From: Oscillospiraceae bacterium
Lineage (GTDB): Bacteria; Bacillota; Clostridia; Oscillospirales; Oscillospiraceae
Direction: 5' to 3'
Assembly (NCBI GenBank): GCA_022846095.1
Contig: AP025583.1
Coordinates: 1,240,001 to 1,304,000 of the forward strand
Length of the DNA stretch: 64,000 bases
Shown here: positions 53,583 through 61,940 of the stretch, piece after piece
Position numbering within the stretch: position 1 is the stretch's first letter
How the letters are laid out: every line of letters begins with the position of its first letter
Made by a program: the position numbers and the translations under genes
Notes under the pieces: model-generated
Seen by the model: the letters and a program-made list of their open reading frames with translations, nothing else
What the model was told of the DNA's origin: nothing
Database searches by the model: none

Positions 53583-54038
53583 ATGGATAGCAATAAAAGC
53601 AAGCGTGTGGTAGTATATTGCCGGGTAGCGACACAGGCGCAGCTTGACGGCGACCACGCGCTGGAAGCACAAAGCGCCCGGCTGCATGAGCAGGCCGAGC
53701 GGCTGGGTTATGAAATCGTGGGAGAAGTCAGCGAGTATGAAAAAGGAACTACGCTTGACCGCGACGGCTGGAAAAGGGCTTGTCAGGAGGCGGTGGAGCA
53801 AAAGGCGGACATTCTCCTTGTTGCCGAGCTTACACGGATAGCGCGCGACCCGATCCTTTGGATGCAGGCTTTGCGCGAGTTGAGCGGCAAGGGTGTCTGG
53901 ATTCAGTCCGCTGCTGAACCGGATGCGTTTCGGGTAAATCCCCTTTTTCACCTATGGCTGCCGCCCGGAATCCAATGGCAGCTTGCACTCCATGAACTAT
54001 GGAAAACTTACCGCAGGAACAACGAAAACAGCGATTGA
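53583..54038 (+). CDS. Short resolvase-domain protein lacking the catalytic serine
   Basis: 151 residues that match only the catalytic resolvase fold: VVVYCRVATQAQLDGDHALE, LLVAELTRIARDPILWMQAL. Where the nucleophilic serine should be (CRVST in relatives) there is alanine, residue 16, codon GCG at 53628-53630. The arginine-bearing AELTRIARD block remains. It probably cannot cut DNA and may act as a regulator or directionality factor for the two large recombinases, with which it forms one operon. GGAGGT precedes the ATG. Confidence 0.8.
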   Translation: MDSNKSKRVVVYCRVATQAQLDGDHALEAQSARLHEQAERLGYEIVGEVSEYEKGTTLDRDGWKRACQEAVEQKADILLVAELTRIARDPILWMQALRELSGKGVWIQSAAEPDAFRVNPLFHLWLPPGIQWQLALHELWKTYRRNNENSD

Positions 54039-54106
54039 TACAGTCAAAACCGTCCGAAAAGGGAGAAATCATTACTTACCTTTCCCGAATGGGAGATGTT
54101 CTTCAT
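54039..54106. other. Right junction of ICE A
   Basis: After the last recombinase stop (54038), homology to the interrupted - strand recombinase begins at about 54104 (codons for FRNIM). The end of the element therefore lies in this short stretch, which contains GGGAGAAATC ... TTTCCC inverted bases. The exact crossover base cannot be fixed without the left end. Confidence 0.6.
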
Positions 54107-54493
54107 GATGTTTCTGAATGGGGTAAAATCGTCGTCGCCCTTGTCGCTGTCAACGCCGTCGTTGATGGCGATTAGCCGGACGCCCTGCTGCCGTAGTATC
54201 TCCATGACTTGGCCGACTTTGAGATAGTCGCGCCCTAACCGGCTCATATCCTTGACGATGATTGCCTCCACGCGCCCGGCCTCCACTTCCTCCATCATAG
54301 CCGTAAAACCCGGACGGTCGAAGCGGGTTCCCGAAATGCCGTCGTCGGTAAAATGGATAGGGTTTGGAAAGTGGTTCTTGCGGGCGTATTCCTCCAACAT
54401 TTCTTTCTGGTGAACAATACTGTTTGAATCGCCTTGCAGCTCGTCGTCGCGGCTCAATCTCTCGTAAAGTGGTGTTATTTTGTCGTTTCTCAT
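54044..54493 (-). pseudogene. Serine recombinase truncated by ICE A insertion
   Basis: About 150 codons remain, starting MRNDKITPLYERLSRDDELQ with intact Ser14 and VKDMSRLGRDYL. The normal sequence continues to FTPFRNIM and then should read NEWYARDTS, but instead KNISHSGKVS follows to a stop inside ICE sequence. The missing C-terminal ~75% should lie left of the ICE, outside the window. ATG 54493 has CAGGAGGG upstream. Confidence 0.8.
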
Positions 54494-54515
54494 ATTCGCG
54501 CCCTCCTGAAATGAA

Positions 54516-54579
54516 ATATGCTCTAAGCACTTCACTAACCATGAGAAAAATCATGATTAAGAAGTTGCTTAGAGCATAT
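54516..54579. repeat. 14-bp inverted repeat at the end of the inserted element
   Basis: ATATGCTCTAAGCA (54516-54529) and TGCTTAGAGCATAT (54566-54579) are perfect inverted repeats. Between them ATGA-N6-TCAT is also symmetric. It lies between the truncated recombinase and the break in the VirD4 gene, so it is probably a recombinase binding site at the element end (inference). Confidence 0.6.
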
Positions 54580-55542
54580 AACACCGCTGCTTAATTTGTA
54601 CTTGCGGTATTGCTTCACTGCGAAGCAATCCGGCTTGCGCTTTTCCAGCCCGGCGAACATATAATCCACCGCGTTCATGTAGTCCTCGTCATCCTCTTTT
54701 ACTTCCATGCCGCTGATCATATCCACCAGGGTATTCATATTCCTGTCCTGCTCCGGCCCCTCGAAAATGATATAGGCGATCAGGGCGCAGTAAAGGAGCG
54801 TTTCCGCCTTTGTCCAAAAGGGATCACCCTCCTTGCCCTCGCCCTTGGTGTTGGAAATCAGGGCATCCACGAACTTTAGAATGTCCGCCTCGTTGTGGAT
54901 ATAGGCCAGCGGATTGTAGTGCATACTCTTGGAAAAATCAATGGTATTGAATACCCTGATCCTGTACCCTTGCTTTTTTTGAAGGAAATACCCCACCGGG
55001 GAGAGCACCCCGCCCTTGGGGTCAACACAGACATAAGAACAGCCATTTGCCTGGAGCAAATTGGGCGTGAGCCAGAACCGGGTCTTGCCCGAGCCCGACG
55101 AGCCGATGATGGCGCAATTCAGATTGCGGGCGTTGCCGGGGATTTTGGGGCGGGTGTTCATGGTCAGCCGCTCGGTGGCGGTGAGGATGATATTATTTTC
55201 AAACTTGGGATCGGCAAACGGCGCTATGTCTTTAGGGCAGCCCCATCGGGCCGATCCGTACTCCACGTCGGGCCGAAACTTTTTTGCCTTTTTGGTCTTG
55301 AAGTGGATGAGCAGGCGGAAACCAACCGCCCCCAGGATGCCCACCAGCCAATCAAAGGGGACGAGGCCAGGCGCGAAGTCCGCAAACGTCGGGCCGATGG
55401 TCTGGATCGTCCCCAGGAGCTTTTCACCAAATCCAGCCCCCACCGCCAGCCGGTAGGCCGTCCCCGCTTTCAGGCAGGCCCACAGCACAAACAGATAGGG
55501 GATGTTGGGAAGAATGTACTTGCGCAGCTTATCTGTCCTCAC
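54535..55542 (-). pseudogene. VirD4-type coupling protein gene, 3' end lost to insertion
   Basis: 335 codons remain of about 590. Membrane helices lie near the N-terminus, with GSARWG and Walker A GSSGSGKT. Homology to the intact copy at 982 stops at KQYRKYKLSSG (near 54583), where KTAKSILISCG should follow; unrelated VICSKQLLNHDFSHG runs to a stop. The start is probably GTG 55542 with AAAGGAGG six bases upstream. It marks a second, different ICE as the target of insertion. Confidence 0.85.
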
Positions 55543-56008
55543 GCGCCACCTCCTTTTCCCGGTCACGCTGGAGCTCTGGCTGCCGTCGCGCTTGCTCCTG
55601 CGCCTGCTTGAGCTGTTCCCGCATGGGGGGGCGCCGGCCCTTGCCCCGGTTCAGCATACGCCGGGAGTATTCCGAAAAACAGCCGGTGATGGCGTCGGCC
55701 TGATTTGCCTTGAACAACAACAAATATTTACCCTTTTCCACGGGCCGGATGGCGTAGTCCACGCACCAGCGCCGGGCCACCCGGTCAAAGAGCCTGGTAT
55801 CACCGGGCAGCTCCATGCCGCTGGTGTCCCCACCGTGGCGCATGAGCTTCCTCGCGCTCTGCTTGCCATGGGGCGCTTGCCCGGCCCGCTGGGCCTTGCG
55901 GATCTGCCGGGCCGCCGCTCCCAGCGCGTAGGCCAGCGCCCGCGCCGTCAGCTTGCCGGTTTTGACGTAGACGGCGATGGTGCGCCGGGAAACGTCCTCG
56001 TCTATCAG
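55529..56008 (-). CDS. PcfB-family protein with apparent CTG start
   Basis: A 159-residue PcfB homologue (DUF3801): IDEDVSRRTIAVYVKTGKLT at the N-terminus, VDYAIRPVEKGKYLLLFKAN in the core and a basic helical tail. The first ATG (55843) would remove the conserved N-terminus. AAAGGAGG (56023-56016) lies seven bases before CTG (56008-56006), and no ATG, GTG or TTG is near, so CTG is the likely start. It overlaps the truncated VirD4 gene by 14 bases. Confidence 0.75.
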   Translation of the reverse strand: MIDEDVSRRTIAVYVKTGKLTARALAYALGAAARQIRKAQRAGQAPHGKQSARKLMRHGGDTSGMELPGDTRLFDRVARRWCVDYAIRPVEKGKYLLLFKANQADAITGCFSEYSRRMLNRGKGRRPPMREQLKQAQEQARRQPELQRDREKEVAREDR

Positions 56009-56062
56009 GGAAATCCCTCCTTTCCGGGGACGCTCCTCTGGCCAGGATGGCCAGAAGTGCTA

Positions 56063-56416
56063 TCAGTGGCGGCCATGCCTCCGGCCCTGGCCCTTCACCG
56101 TCAGGATGCCCTCCAGGGTGGTGGCCGTGATCCCCAGCCGCTGGGCCACGGCGATGTCGTTTTTCATGGACTCGGTGACGGTATGGCCGCACACCACCAG
56201 CACACGGGAGCGACGCAGGAGATCGCGGCCCATGTCGATCCCGTTTTTGTGCTCCTCCGGCACCCCGTCATTGAGGAACAGGGGGAGGAACAGCGCCGGG
56301 CAGATCGGGGAGAAGCCCGCCTCGTATACGGAGCGGCAGTAGTTCGCCGCCTGATCCGTGGCCTCGGAGGGGTCGCCGCTCCATGCGGCGGTAATATACG
56401 CAAGGGGCCTTTTCAT
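56063..56416 (-). CDS. DUF4406-like (nucleoside deoxyribosyltransferase-fold) protein
   Basis: 117 residues. RPLAYITAAWSGDPSEATDQ, then FSPICPALFLPLFLNDGVPE and VLVVCGHTVTESMKNDIAVA. This is the pattern of small proteins related to nucleoside 2-deoxyribosyltransferases that phages and ICEs carry. Substrate unknown; a nucleotide hydrolase or sensing role is possible. ATG 56416 has GGAGG upstream. A CTGGCCA-GGA-TGGCCAG hairpin follows the gene. Confidence 0.7.
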   Translation of the reverse strand: MKRPLAYITAAWSGDPSEATDQAANYCRSVYEAGFSPICPALFLPLFLNDGVPEEHKNGIDMGRDLLRRSRVLVVCGHTVTESMKNDIAVAQRLGITATTLEGILTVKGQGRRHGRH

Positions 56417-56558
56417 ATTGAAAACCTCCATTTTCAAACTGAGTTTCAGAGAGGACGGTTCAGCCCTATTCCCCCGCCCTTTCCCATTCTTGGGAAAGGG
56501 GGCGGCTCTGGAGGATATGCCCCCGTCGCGCCGCTGGGTATGCCACAGCCGGGGCTGT

Positions 56559-56620
56559 CCGTCAAGGGCAAGCCGCCGCAAGCGGCGGTGCCGGGGCCCC
56601 TGCCCCACCACCCTTGACGG
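56559..56620. repeat. Cloverleaf-like structured repeat
   Basis: CCGTCAAGGG (56559-56568) pairs with CCCTTGACGG (56611-56620). Inside are two hairpins: CCGCCGC with GCGGCGG (56573-56588) and GGGGC with GCCCC (56593-56606). The outer 10-bp stem with two inner stems gives a three-way junction. Confidence 0.65.
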
Positions 56621-56703
56621 CCATCCCCGCCTGTGCCCGGAAATAGGCGGCGACGGGGGATATTCCACCAGAGCCATGATCACGGGGACGCGGCGGGGGA
56701 ATA

Positions 56704-56731
56704 AAACACCTCTGGCCACGATGACCAGAGG
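56704..56731 (-). terminator. Terminator of parB
   Basis: On the - strand CCTCTGG (56731-56725), a nine-base loop and CCAGAGG (56715-56709) are followed by TGTTTTATT. It starts right at the parB stop codon. Confidence 0.7.
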
Positions 56732-58048
56732 TTACTTTTCAATCTCCACCTTTTTGTCCCCCTTGCCCAGCTCCGGGGGCTGCTTCTCTTTGTCCTCAGC
56801 CAGCAGGGACAAAATTTTGTCCTTCATCTCCTGGGGGGTAACTTTTTGATCGAAAAACTCATCCAATTCAGTGTAAGGGATAATCACGTCACGATCCTCC
56901 TTTTTCTTTTCTTCACCCATAATTCCGTCGATCCTGTCAGGGGTGAGCTCCCCTTTTTTGTCCAGCTCCCGCATCCGCTTTCCCTGGCCCTGGGAGGGGG
57001 AGCCCAGCCCGTCAATGGAAACGGCGATATACTTTTGGAGCTTGGGCCGGATGCGGGAAATCTCCACGGCGGGGGTAAAGGACAGCTTGCCGCCGTCCAT
57101 GCGCTCTTTCAACTCCGGCACAAGGTCATCCAGCCAGACATACCGCTGCACCGTCTTAACGCTCATGCCGTTGCGCTCACCCACTTGGGCCAGGGAGAGC
57201 TTTCCCGCCTCCTCGTCGTCGCCACGGGCCCCCTGGTGCTTAATCGCCTCATATTGCTGTTTAATGGCAAGGGCCTTTTCGCTGGGCAGCAGCTTCTCCC
57301 GGTGCCGGAGGTTATCATCCGTCATAGCGATGATCGCCTCGTCATCGGTCATTTGCCGGACGATACACGGCATATTGAAATATCCGGCCAGCTCGCTGGC
57401 CTTGTGCCGCCTGTGGCCCGCGATAATCTCATAGCCGCCGTCCTCGCGGGGGCGCACCAATGCGGGCTGGTTCACACGGCCCGACTTGACGCTTTCCACA
57501 AGGGCTTTCATTTCCGTGTCATCCCGTACCCCGAAGGGATTTAGCGGGGAGGGGTGGAGCTCGGAGAGGTTAATATATTCAACCTTCTCCTCCACGCCGC
57601 TGGAGGCGTCGCGGGGAACAGGCGGATCGGGCGTGGGAGCCGGAGCCGGGGCCGCCTCCTTGATCGGTGCGGTTTTTCCCTTCTTGGGCCGCCCGGCCTT
57701 GCGCGATGCGGACGGCGCGCCCTTGGTGGGGGCCTTGTCCTTGGCGGAGGGCTTATCAGCTTTCGCACCCTTGGCCGTCCTGCCCTTGGGCGTAGCGTGC
57801 TCCACCGTCTGCTCTTTCTTTTCAGCGGCGGCCCGCGCCGCCGTCAGATCGACAACCTTGCCCGTGGAGGCAGAATTGTCTCCCATACCCGGTATGATAC
57901 CCTGCTCCTCATGCCCCTCTGGGGAAGGGCCGTCGAGTGTTTCAGGAGCGGGATGCTCCGCCCCAGCAGGGGGGCCCGGCGTTTCAGGAGTATGGGCCTC
58001 CGGCGCGGGCGTTTCATCCGCACCGGGGATTTTCGTTTCGTCTGCCAT
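56732..58048 (-). CDS. parB: ParB/Spo0J-family partition protein
   Basis: 438 residues. A long Pro/Ala/Lys-rich, probably disordered N-terminus (about 1-165). The ParB domain has YINLSELHPSPLNPF and the CTPase motif AGHRRHKASELAG; helix-turn-helix near KLSLAQVGERNGMSVKTVQR. The C-terminal part is acidic and basic mixed. It should bind a centromere-like site and stabilise the excised or plasmid form of the element. No parA is within the window. Ribosome site AGGAGGTAAATGTGA precedes the ATG. An 18-bp perfect inverted repeat lies 67 bases upstream. Confidence 0.88.
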   Translation of the reverse strand: MADETKIPGADETPAPEAHTPETPGPPAGAEHPAPETLDGPSPEGHEEQGIIPGMGDNSASTGKVVDLTAARAAAEKKEQTVEHATPKGRTAKGAKADKPSAKDKAPTKGAPSASRKAGRPKKGKTAPIKEAAPAPAPTPDPPVPRDASSGVEEKVEYINLSELHPSPLNPFGVRDDTEMKALVESVKSGRVNQPALVRPREDGGYEIIAGHRRHKASELAGYFNMPCIVRQMTDDEAIIAMTDDNLRHREKLLPSEKALAIKQQYEAIKHQGARGDDEEAGKLSLAQVGERNGMSVKTVQRYVWLDDLVPELKERMDGGKLSFTPAVEISRIRPKLQKYIAVSIDGLGSPSQGQGKRMRELDKKGELTPDRIDGIMGEEKKKEDRDVIIPYTELDEFFDQKVTPQEMKDKILSLLAEDKEKQPPELGKGDKKVEIEK

Positions 58049-58114
58049 TCACATTTACCTCCTTTTTCAAGGTATGAAAAAAGGCCAACCCTTCCGGCTC
58101 GGCCTGCGGGAGTA

Positions 58115-58160
58115 TATGTAAGATGCCGCCCATAGTCTCCATTGGGCGGCATCTTACATA
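58115..58160. repeat. 18-bp perfect inverted repeat upstream of parB
   Basis: TATGTAAGATGCCGCCCA (58115-58132) and its exact reverse complement (58143-58160) flank a ten-base centre. It lies between divergent genes. Candidate parS-like site, operator or terminator; no T-run supports the last. Confidence 0.7.
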
Positions 58161-58292
58161 ATTTGTTGAGTTGACAAGGAAAGTATGTTAATATGTAGTA
58201 AAGTGTATAAGAAAATGTCCTCAACACAAATGTGTTCTAGTTAATATGTAGATGGTTTCTCGTTTAGTGAGATTTTAAAGGGAGGAAAACTA

Positions 58293-59531
58293 ATGGCTGA
58301 GCAGAACGGAAGGACAGAAATCACTTCAGCCGATAAACAGCAACTTGGTTTTGAATATCAATATCTCTATTTCATTGTAAGGCTGTTGCAGTTGCTTCCC
58401 GGAGAAGAAGTTGGATATGAAGCCTTGGATGATGTTCATGTTATAACAGCGACCCAAAAAGATACCCTATACATCCAAGTAAAACACACAATAGGTAAAG
58501 CTGCAAATGATACACAGCCTAATTTAGCTAAATTATCCGAGGATTTATGGAAAACTCTATCAAATTGGAGCAAATTAATATCTGACCCATCAGAAGCAAG
58601 AAACAAAAAGGAGACCCAGAAACTTTTTGTTTCACAATCGCGCTTTATCCTAGTAGTAAACCGCAAATTTAAAACAAATGAAGTTATCTGTAAAATACAG
58701 CAGCTGAAGGATGGATTAATTACCGGAACTGAGATGTACGCATATCTTAAAAAGTTGAGCCAAGAAACAAAAGACAAAGACATTAAAGTTTTAATTAATA
58801 ATGTTACTCATTTATCAGTATCAGTACTATCAGCCTTTTTAAAAAGGACAGAATTTCATAACTCAACAGATTCACTGTTTGACCAAATACGGGACGGTAT
58901 ACGCAGTAAAATGACTGAAGATGAATATGTAAACGATGTTTTTAGCACGCTATATTTGCAACTCAAAGAGGATTTTTTTAATAACGTACAAAATGGTAGA
59001 CATCAAGTTATTACATTTTCCAAATGGATGACACACTATAGGGCTGCTTTCAACATATACCGTACTACATTATTACCATTTAGACAATATAGCCCATTAC
59101 TCCCGGAACATCTGGAACAGCAAACTTTTGTTAGCGAGTTAATAGAAATTGGTGCAATAGACATAACTGATAATGGCCTGGCAGAAATTGCTGAGTTAAC
59201 TGAGTATTATTTATCAGTAGAGCTACAATTAGACGATTGGTACCAGGATGGACGAATTAGCCTACCAGTTCTAAATAGTTTTCATAAAGAGGCAGCTTTG
59301 ACTTGGAAACGTATACATCAGTTTTGTCATAGATCAACTAAAAGTAATTCTAAGTTAGATTACGAGAATGCTTTAGCTTGTTTTGATGAAGTAATGAAAG
59401 AGAAATTAAAACTTATCTCTACAGATATGGGGCTCTCTCTATCTAATGGTGAATTTATAAAGCTTGCCAATGAATCTAAAATTGGATGGAAGCATTCTTG
59501 GGCTAGCGGGAGTAAAAGACATGGAGATTAG
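58293..59531 (+). CDS. ABC-3C-type effector, DUF4297/Cap4-like nuclease domain
   Basis: 412 residues, AT-rich gene. The N-terminus (QQLGFEYQYLYFIVRLLQLL ... EEVGYEALDDVHVI ... TLYIQVKHT) has the Glu/Asp and QVK layout of PD-(D/E)xK nucleases of the DUF4297 (Cap4-like) group. The C-terminal ~180 residues are helical and resemble the conserved end of ABC-three-component effectors. It should be the DNA-cutting part of a defence system switched on by the ATPase. GGGAGG precedes the ATG. The stop overlaps the start of the next gene. Family names are from memory of general patterns. Confidence 0.7.
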   Translation: MAEQNGRTEITSADKQQLGFEYQYLYFIVRLLQLLPGEEVGYEALDDVHVITATQKDTLYIQVKHTIGKAANDTQPNLAKLSEDLWKTLSNWSKLISDPSEARNKKETQKLFVSQSRFILVVNRKFKTNEVICKIQQLKDGLITGTEMYAYLKKLSQETKDKDIKVLINNVTHLSVSVLSAFLKRTEFHNSTDSLFDQIRDGIRSKMTEDEYVNDVFSTLYLQLKEDFFNNVQNGRHQVITFSKWMTHYRAAFNIYRTTLLPFRQYSPLLPEHLEQQTFVSELIEIGAIDITDNGLAEIAELTEYYLSVELQLDDWYQDGRISLPVLNSFHKEAALTWKRIHQFCHRSTKSNSKLDYENALACFDEVMKEKLKLISTDMGLSLSNGEFIKLANESKIGWKHSWASGSKRHGD

Positions 59532-59976
59532 CACTTTTCGCGACAATGAGATATTATCAGGCATATCTATTATAGCTGTTCTAAGATACGTGGATTCCAT
59601 GGAATTATCAAAGTGTATGCTTATTGAACCGTTATTAAGTTACTCAAGGGTAGTAAGTGCATTGAAACGATCCAATTCAAGTATAAAAAGCATAGAGGAT
59701 TTAATTATTAAAGAGAGTATCGTTTTTTCAAACTTTAGCGCAAGATTCCATGAAAAAGTATTGCTATCTATGAATTCAATAATCTTGTTTGAAAAGCTAG
59801 GCCTCCTTAAAGTTGTAGATAATGGAGTGCAGTTTTCGAATAGTAACTTCGATTTTGCGAATACATCACTAGGAGAAAAGGCTAAAACTAGAATTGCTGC
59901 ATCGCAAAAACTTGCAGAGATTTTGAAGAAAGGAGATGCAAGTGATTTCTATTTGAGCTTGCGTATAGAAATATGA
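59521..59976 (+). CDS. ABC-3C middle component
   Basis: 151 residues, helical: ISIIAVLRYVDSMELSKCML, then VSALKRSNSSIKSIEDLIIK and RFHEKVLLSMNSIILFEKLG. Small proteins between a nuclease and a DUF3732 ATPase are the middle components of ABC-3C systems and may link sensor and effector. ATG 59521 overlaps the previous stop by 11 bases; the end overlaps the next ATG (ATGA), so the three genes are one translational unit. Confidence 0.65.
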   Translation: MEISTFRDNEILSGISIIAVLRYVDSMELSKCMLIEPLLSYSRVVSALKRSNSSIKSIEDLIIKESIVFSNFSARFHEKVLLSMNSIILFEKLGLLKVVDNGVQFSNSNFDFANTSLGEKAKTRIAASQKLAEILKKGDASDFYLSLRIEI

Positions 59977-61868
59977 ATTTTTATATTGATAAACTTCTTT
60001 TATGGCTTAAAGATGGTAGGTTGCGAAAGTTGGAGTTTTCAAATGATAAGGTTAATGTAATAACTGGAAATAGCAAAACAGGAAAAACAGCGGTATTGGA
60101 AATAATTGATTACTGTTTATGTGGGAGTAAAGATACTGTTACGATTTCTTATGAACATATTGGCGAAAATGTAGCTTGGTACGGTATTCGTTTCGCAATA
60201 AACGACAAAATCTATACCATAGCCCGCGGTGAAATAACAGAAAAGGGCAGTTTCTCAGATGATTACTATTTCTCTCAATCAGGAGAAATTCCCGATGAGC
60301 CTTTCACGAAAATGGATGAGTCGGGAATTAAAGCGATTCTTGAACCGGAATTTTCGATAAAAGATGATGTTACATTAGCTTACGGTGGAAAGAGTATCAG
60401 AAAGAATACCCATCTCTCATTTCGCTATTTTTTAATATTTAATACGCTTTCGAAAGACATCATTGATAATGGCAAGAGCTTTTTTGATAAGATGTATATT
60501 GATCGTTATCGGGATGCTTGGCCTCAAATTTTTGATCTTTCTCTTGGAGTGATAAATCTTGAAACCATACGATTACAAAAACAAATAAATGATCTTAAAC
60601 AAGAAATAGCTGCACTTGAAATAGAAAAAAAGAAACAGTCTAAAAAAATTGAGCAACATAATCAAAATATTCAAATGCTAGTGAAAAAGGCCAAAGAAAA
60701 GGGGTTGGTCGATGAAGCATTAGACGTCGATGAAGCATATAAAGTAATAAAAATAATGGTGGGAGAAGGTATTACAAATTTTTCAACAAACTTTTCCGTT
60801 GAACAAGAATACGAAAAGTTGCAACTAGAACGTGAAAATGTTGCACTGCAATTAGCAAAATTGAAACGTTTCAAAAAGAGCTATAATGATTACAGGGATA
60901 ACCTTCGGGGCGAAGCTGACGCATTACAGCCGATAACATATATCAAAAAAGAATTTGGGGATAGAACACAAGGAGAGTACCGCCAATTTATAAACAACTT
61001 AGCAACTGAGCTTACGAGAGTGAAAGCTGCCATTAGGGAAAGACGTCCTTTTGAATATGATGTTGAGCGAAAGATTCATGATCTAAATGAACAATTAAAA
61101 ACGTTAGACACGATGCTTTCCAGAACTGCTCATGTGGAATATAGTCCTATCTCAACAGCGGAGAAGTTAGTTTCTCTTGGAGAAATTCGAGCAGAGTATA
61201 ATCGACTTGATTCTAACGTAGGAAACACAAACGCCACAGATGCCAAAATTGAAGAAAAGGAACGCAAGCTCCAGACACTTGAAAATCAATATAGCGCAGT
61301 TGAAGAAAATAGAGGGCTTGTTATTAATACACTAAATGAGTTTATTCAGACTTACATCGGTGTATCACGAAATGCGCTAGATGAATATGGTGAATACTCC
61401 GCATGGTTTGATTATAAAAAGGCAGCACTGACCCTAAAAAAGAATATGTCAGCATCTATTGCAAATATTTCTAGTAGTTCCGATCATTTGTTTATGCATT
61501 TATGCCTTTTCGCCGGACTTCATCATATGATGCTTTCAGGTGATACATTGTATGTGCCGAGTTATTTAATAATTGACCAACCAAGTAGGCCCTATTTTAA
61601 TACGTCAGATTATAATTATGAAGAAAGCGAAAACGCCATTAACATAAAAGACGATTGGAGCAAGGTTAAGGATATATTCAAGCTATGGGATAGCTTCTTT
61701 TCCAAAATCATTTCTAAAGGGTGGCATTTCCAAGTAATTATGCTCGAACACGTTTCAGAAAATGCGTGGAACAACTGTAAACATATACACCTTGTTGAAA
61801 CATTTGATGGGATAAAAAATGCACTTATACCATTGGATAACAAAAACCCTAAGCCAGAAGAGAAATAA
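59973..61868 (+). CDS. DUF3732-type SMC-like ATPase of an ABC-3C system
   Basis: 631 residues. The Rad50/SMC-like head has Walker A GNSKTGKT at 32-39. Coiled coils run about 195-265 and 370-440. The C-terminal Walker B YLIIDQPSRPYF near 531-542 is the DUF3732 hallmark (IDQP). It is expected to sense unusual DNA ends or invader replication and to trigger the nuclease encoded first in the operon. Codon use and AT-richness differ sharply from all flanking genes, pointing to separate transfer. Confidence 0.85.
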   Translation: MNFYIDKLLLWLKDGRLRKLEFSNDKVNVITGNSKTGKTAVLEIIDYCLCGSKDTVTISYEHIGENVAWYGIRFAINDKIYTIARGEITEKGSFSDDYYFSQSGEIPDEPFTKMDESGIKAILEPEFSIKDDVTLAYGGKSIRKNTHLSFRYFLIFNTLSKDIIDNGKSFFDKMYIDRYRDAWPQIFDLSLGVINLETIRLQKQINDLKQEIAALEIEKKKQSKKIEQHNQNIQMLVKKAKEKGLVDEALDVDEAYKVIKIMVGEGITNFSTNFSVEQEYEKLQLERENVALQLAKLKRFKKSYNDYRDNLRGEADALQPITYIKKEFGDRTQGEYRQFINNLATELTRVKAAIRERRPFEYDVERKIHDLNEQLKTLDTMLSRTAHVEYSPISTAEKLVSLGEIRAEYNRLDSNVGNTNATDAKIEEKERKLQTLENQYSAVEENRGLVINTLNEFIQTYIGVSRNALDEYGEYSAWFDYKKAALTLKKNMSASIANISSSSDHLFMHLCLFAGLHHMMLSGDTLYVPSYLIIDQPSRPYFNTSDYNYEESENAINIKDDWSKVKDIFKLWDSFFSKIISKGWHFQVIMLEHVSENAWNNCKHIHLVETFDGIKNALIPLDNKNPKPEEK

Positions 61869-61940
61869 GGTTGATTGTCATTTGTCCTACATATTGATGC
61901 GCATCTCCGAACTCCATTTAGAGGGGTATGTAACTGATGG

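Larger units (their letters stand above)
56417..56731. other. Intergenic region with large hairpins
   Basis: 315 bases between the DUF4406-like gene and parB without a gene. They hold an inverted repeat (CCGCCCTTTCCCA with TGGGAAAGGGGGCGG, about 56481-56514), a cloverleaf-like repeat (56559-56620) and the parB terminator. Confidence 0.5.
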
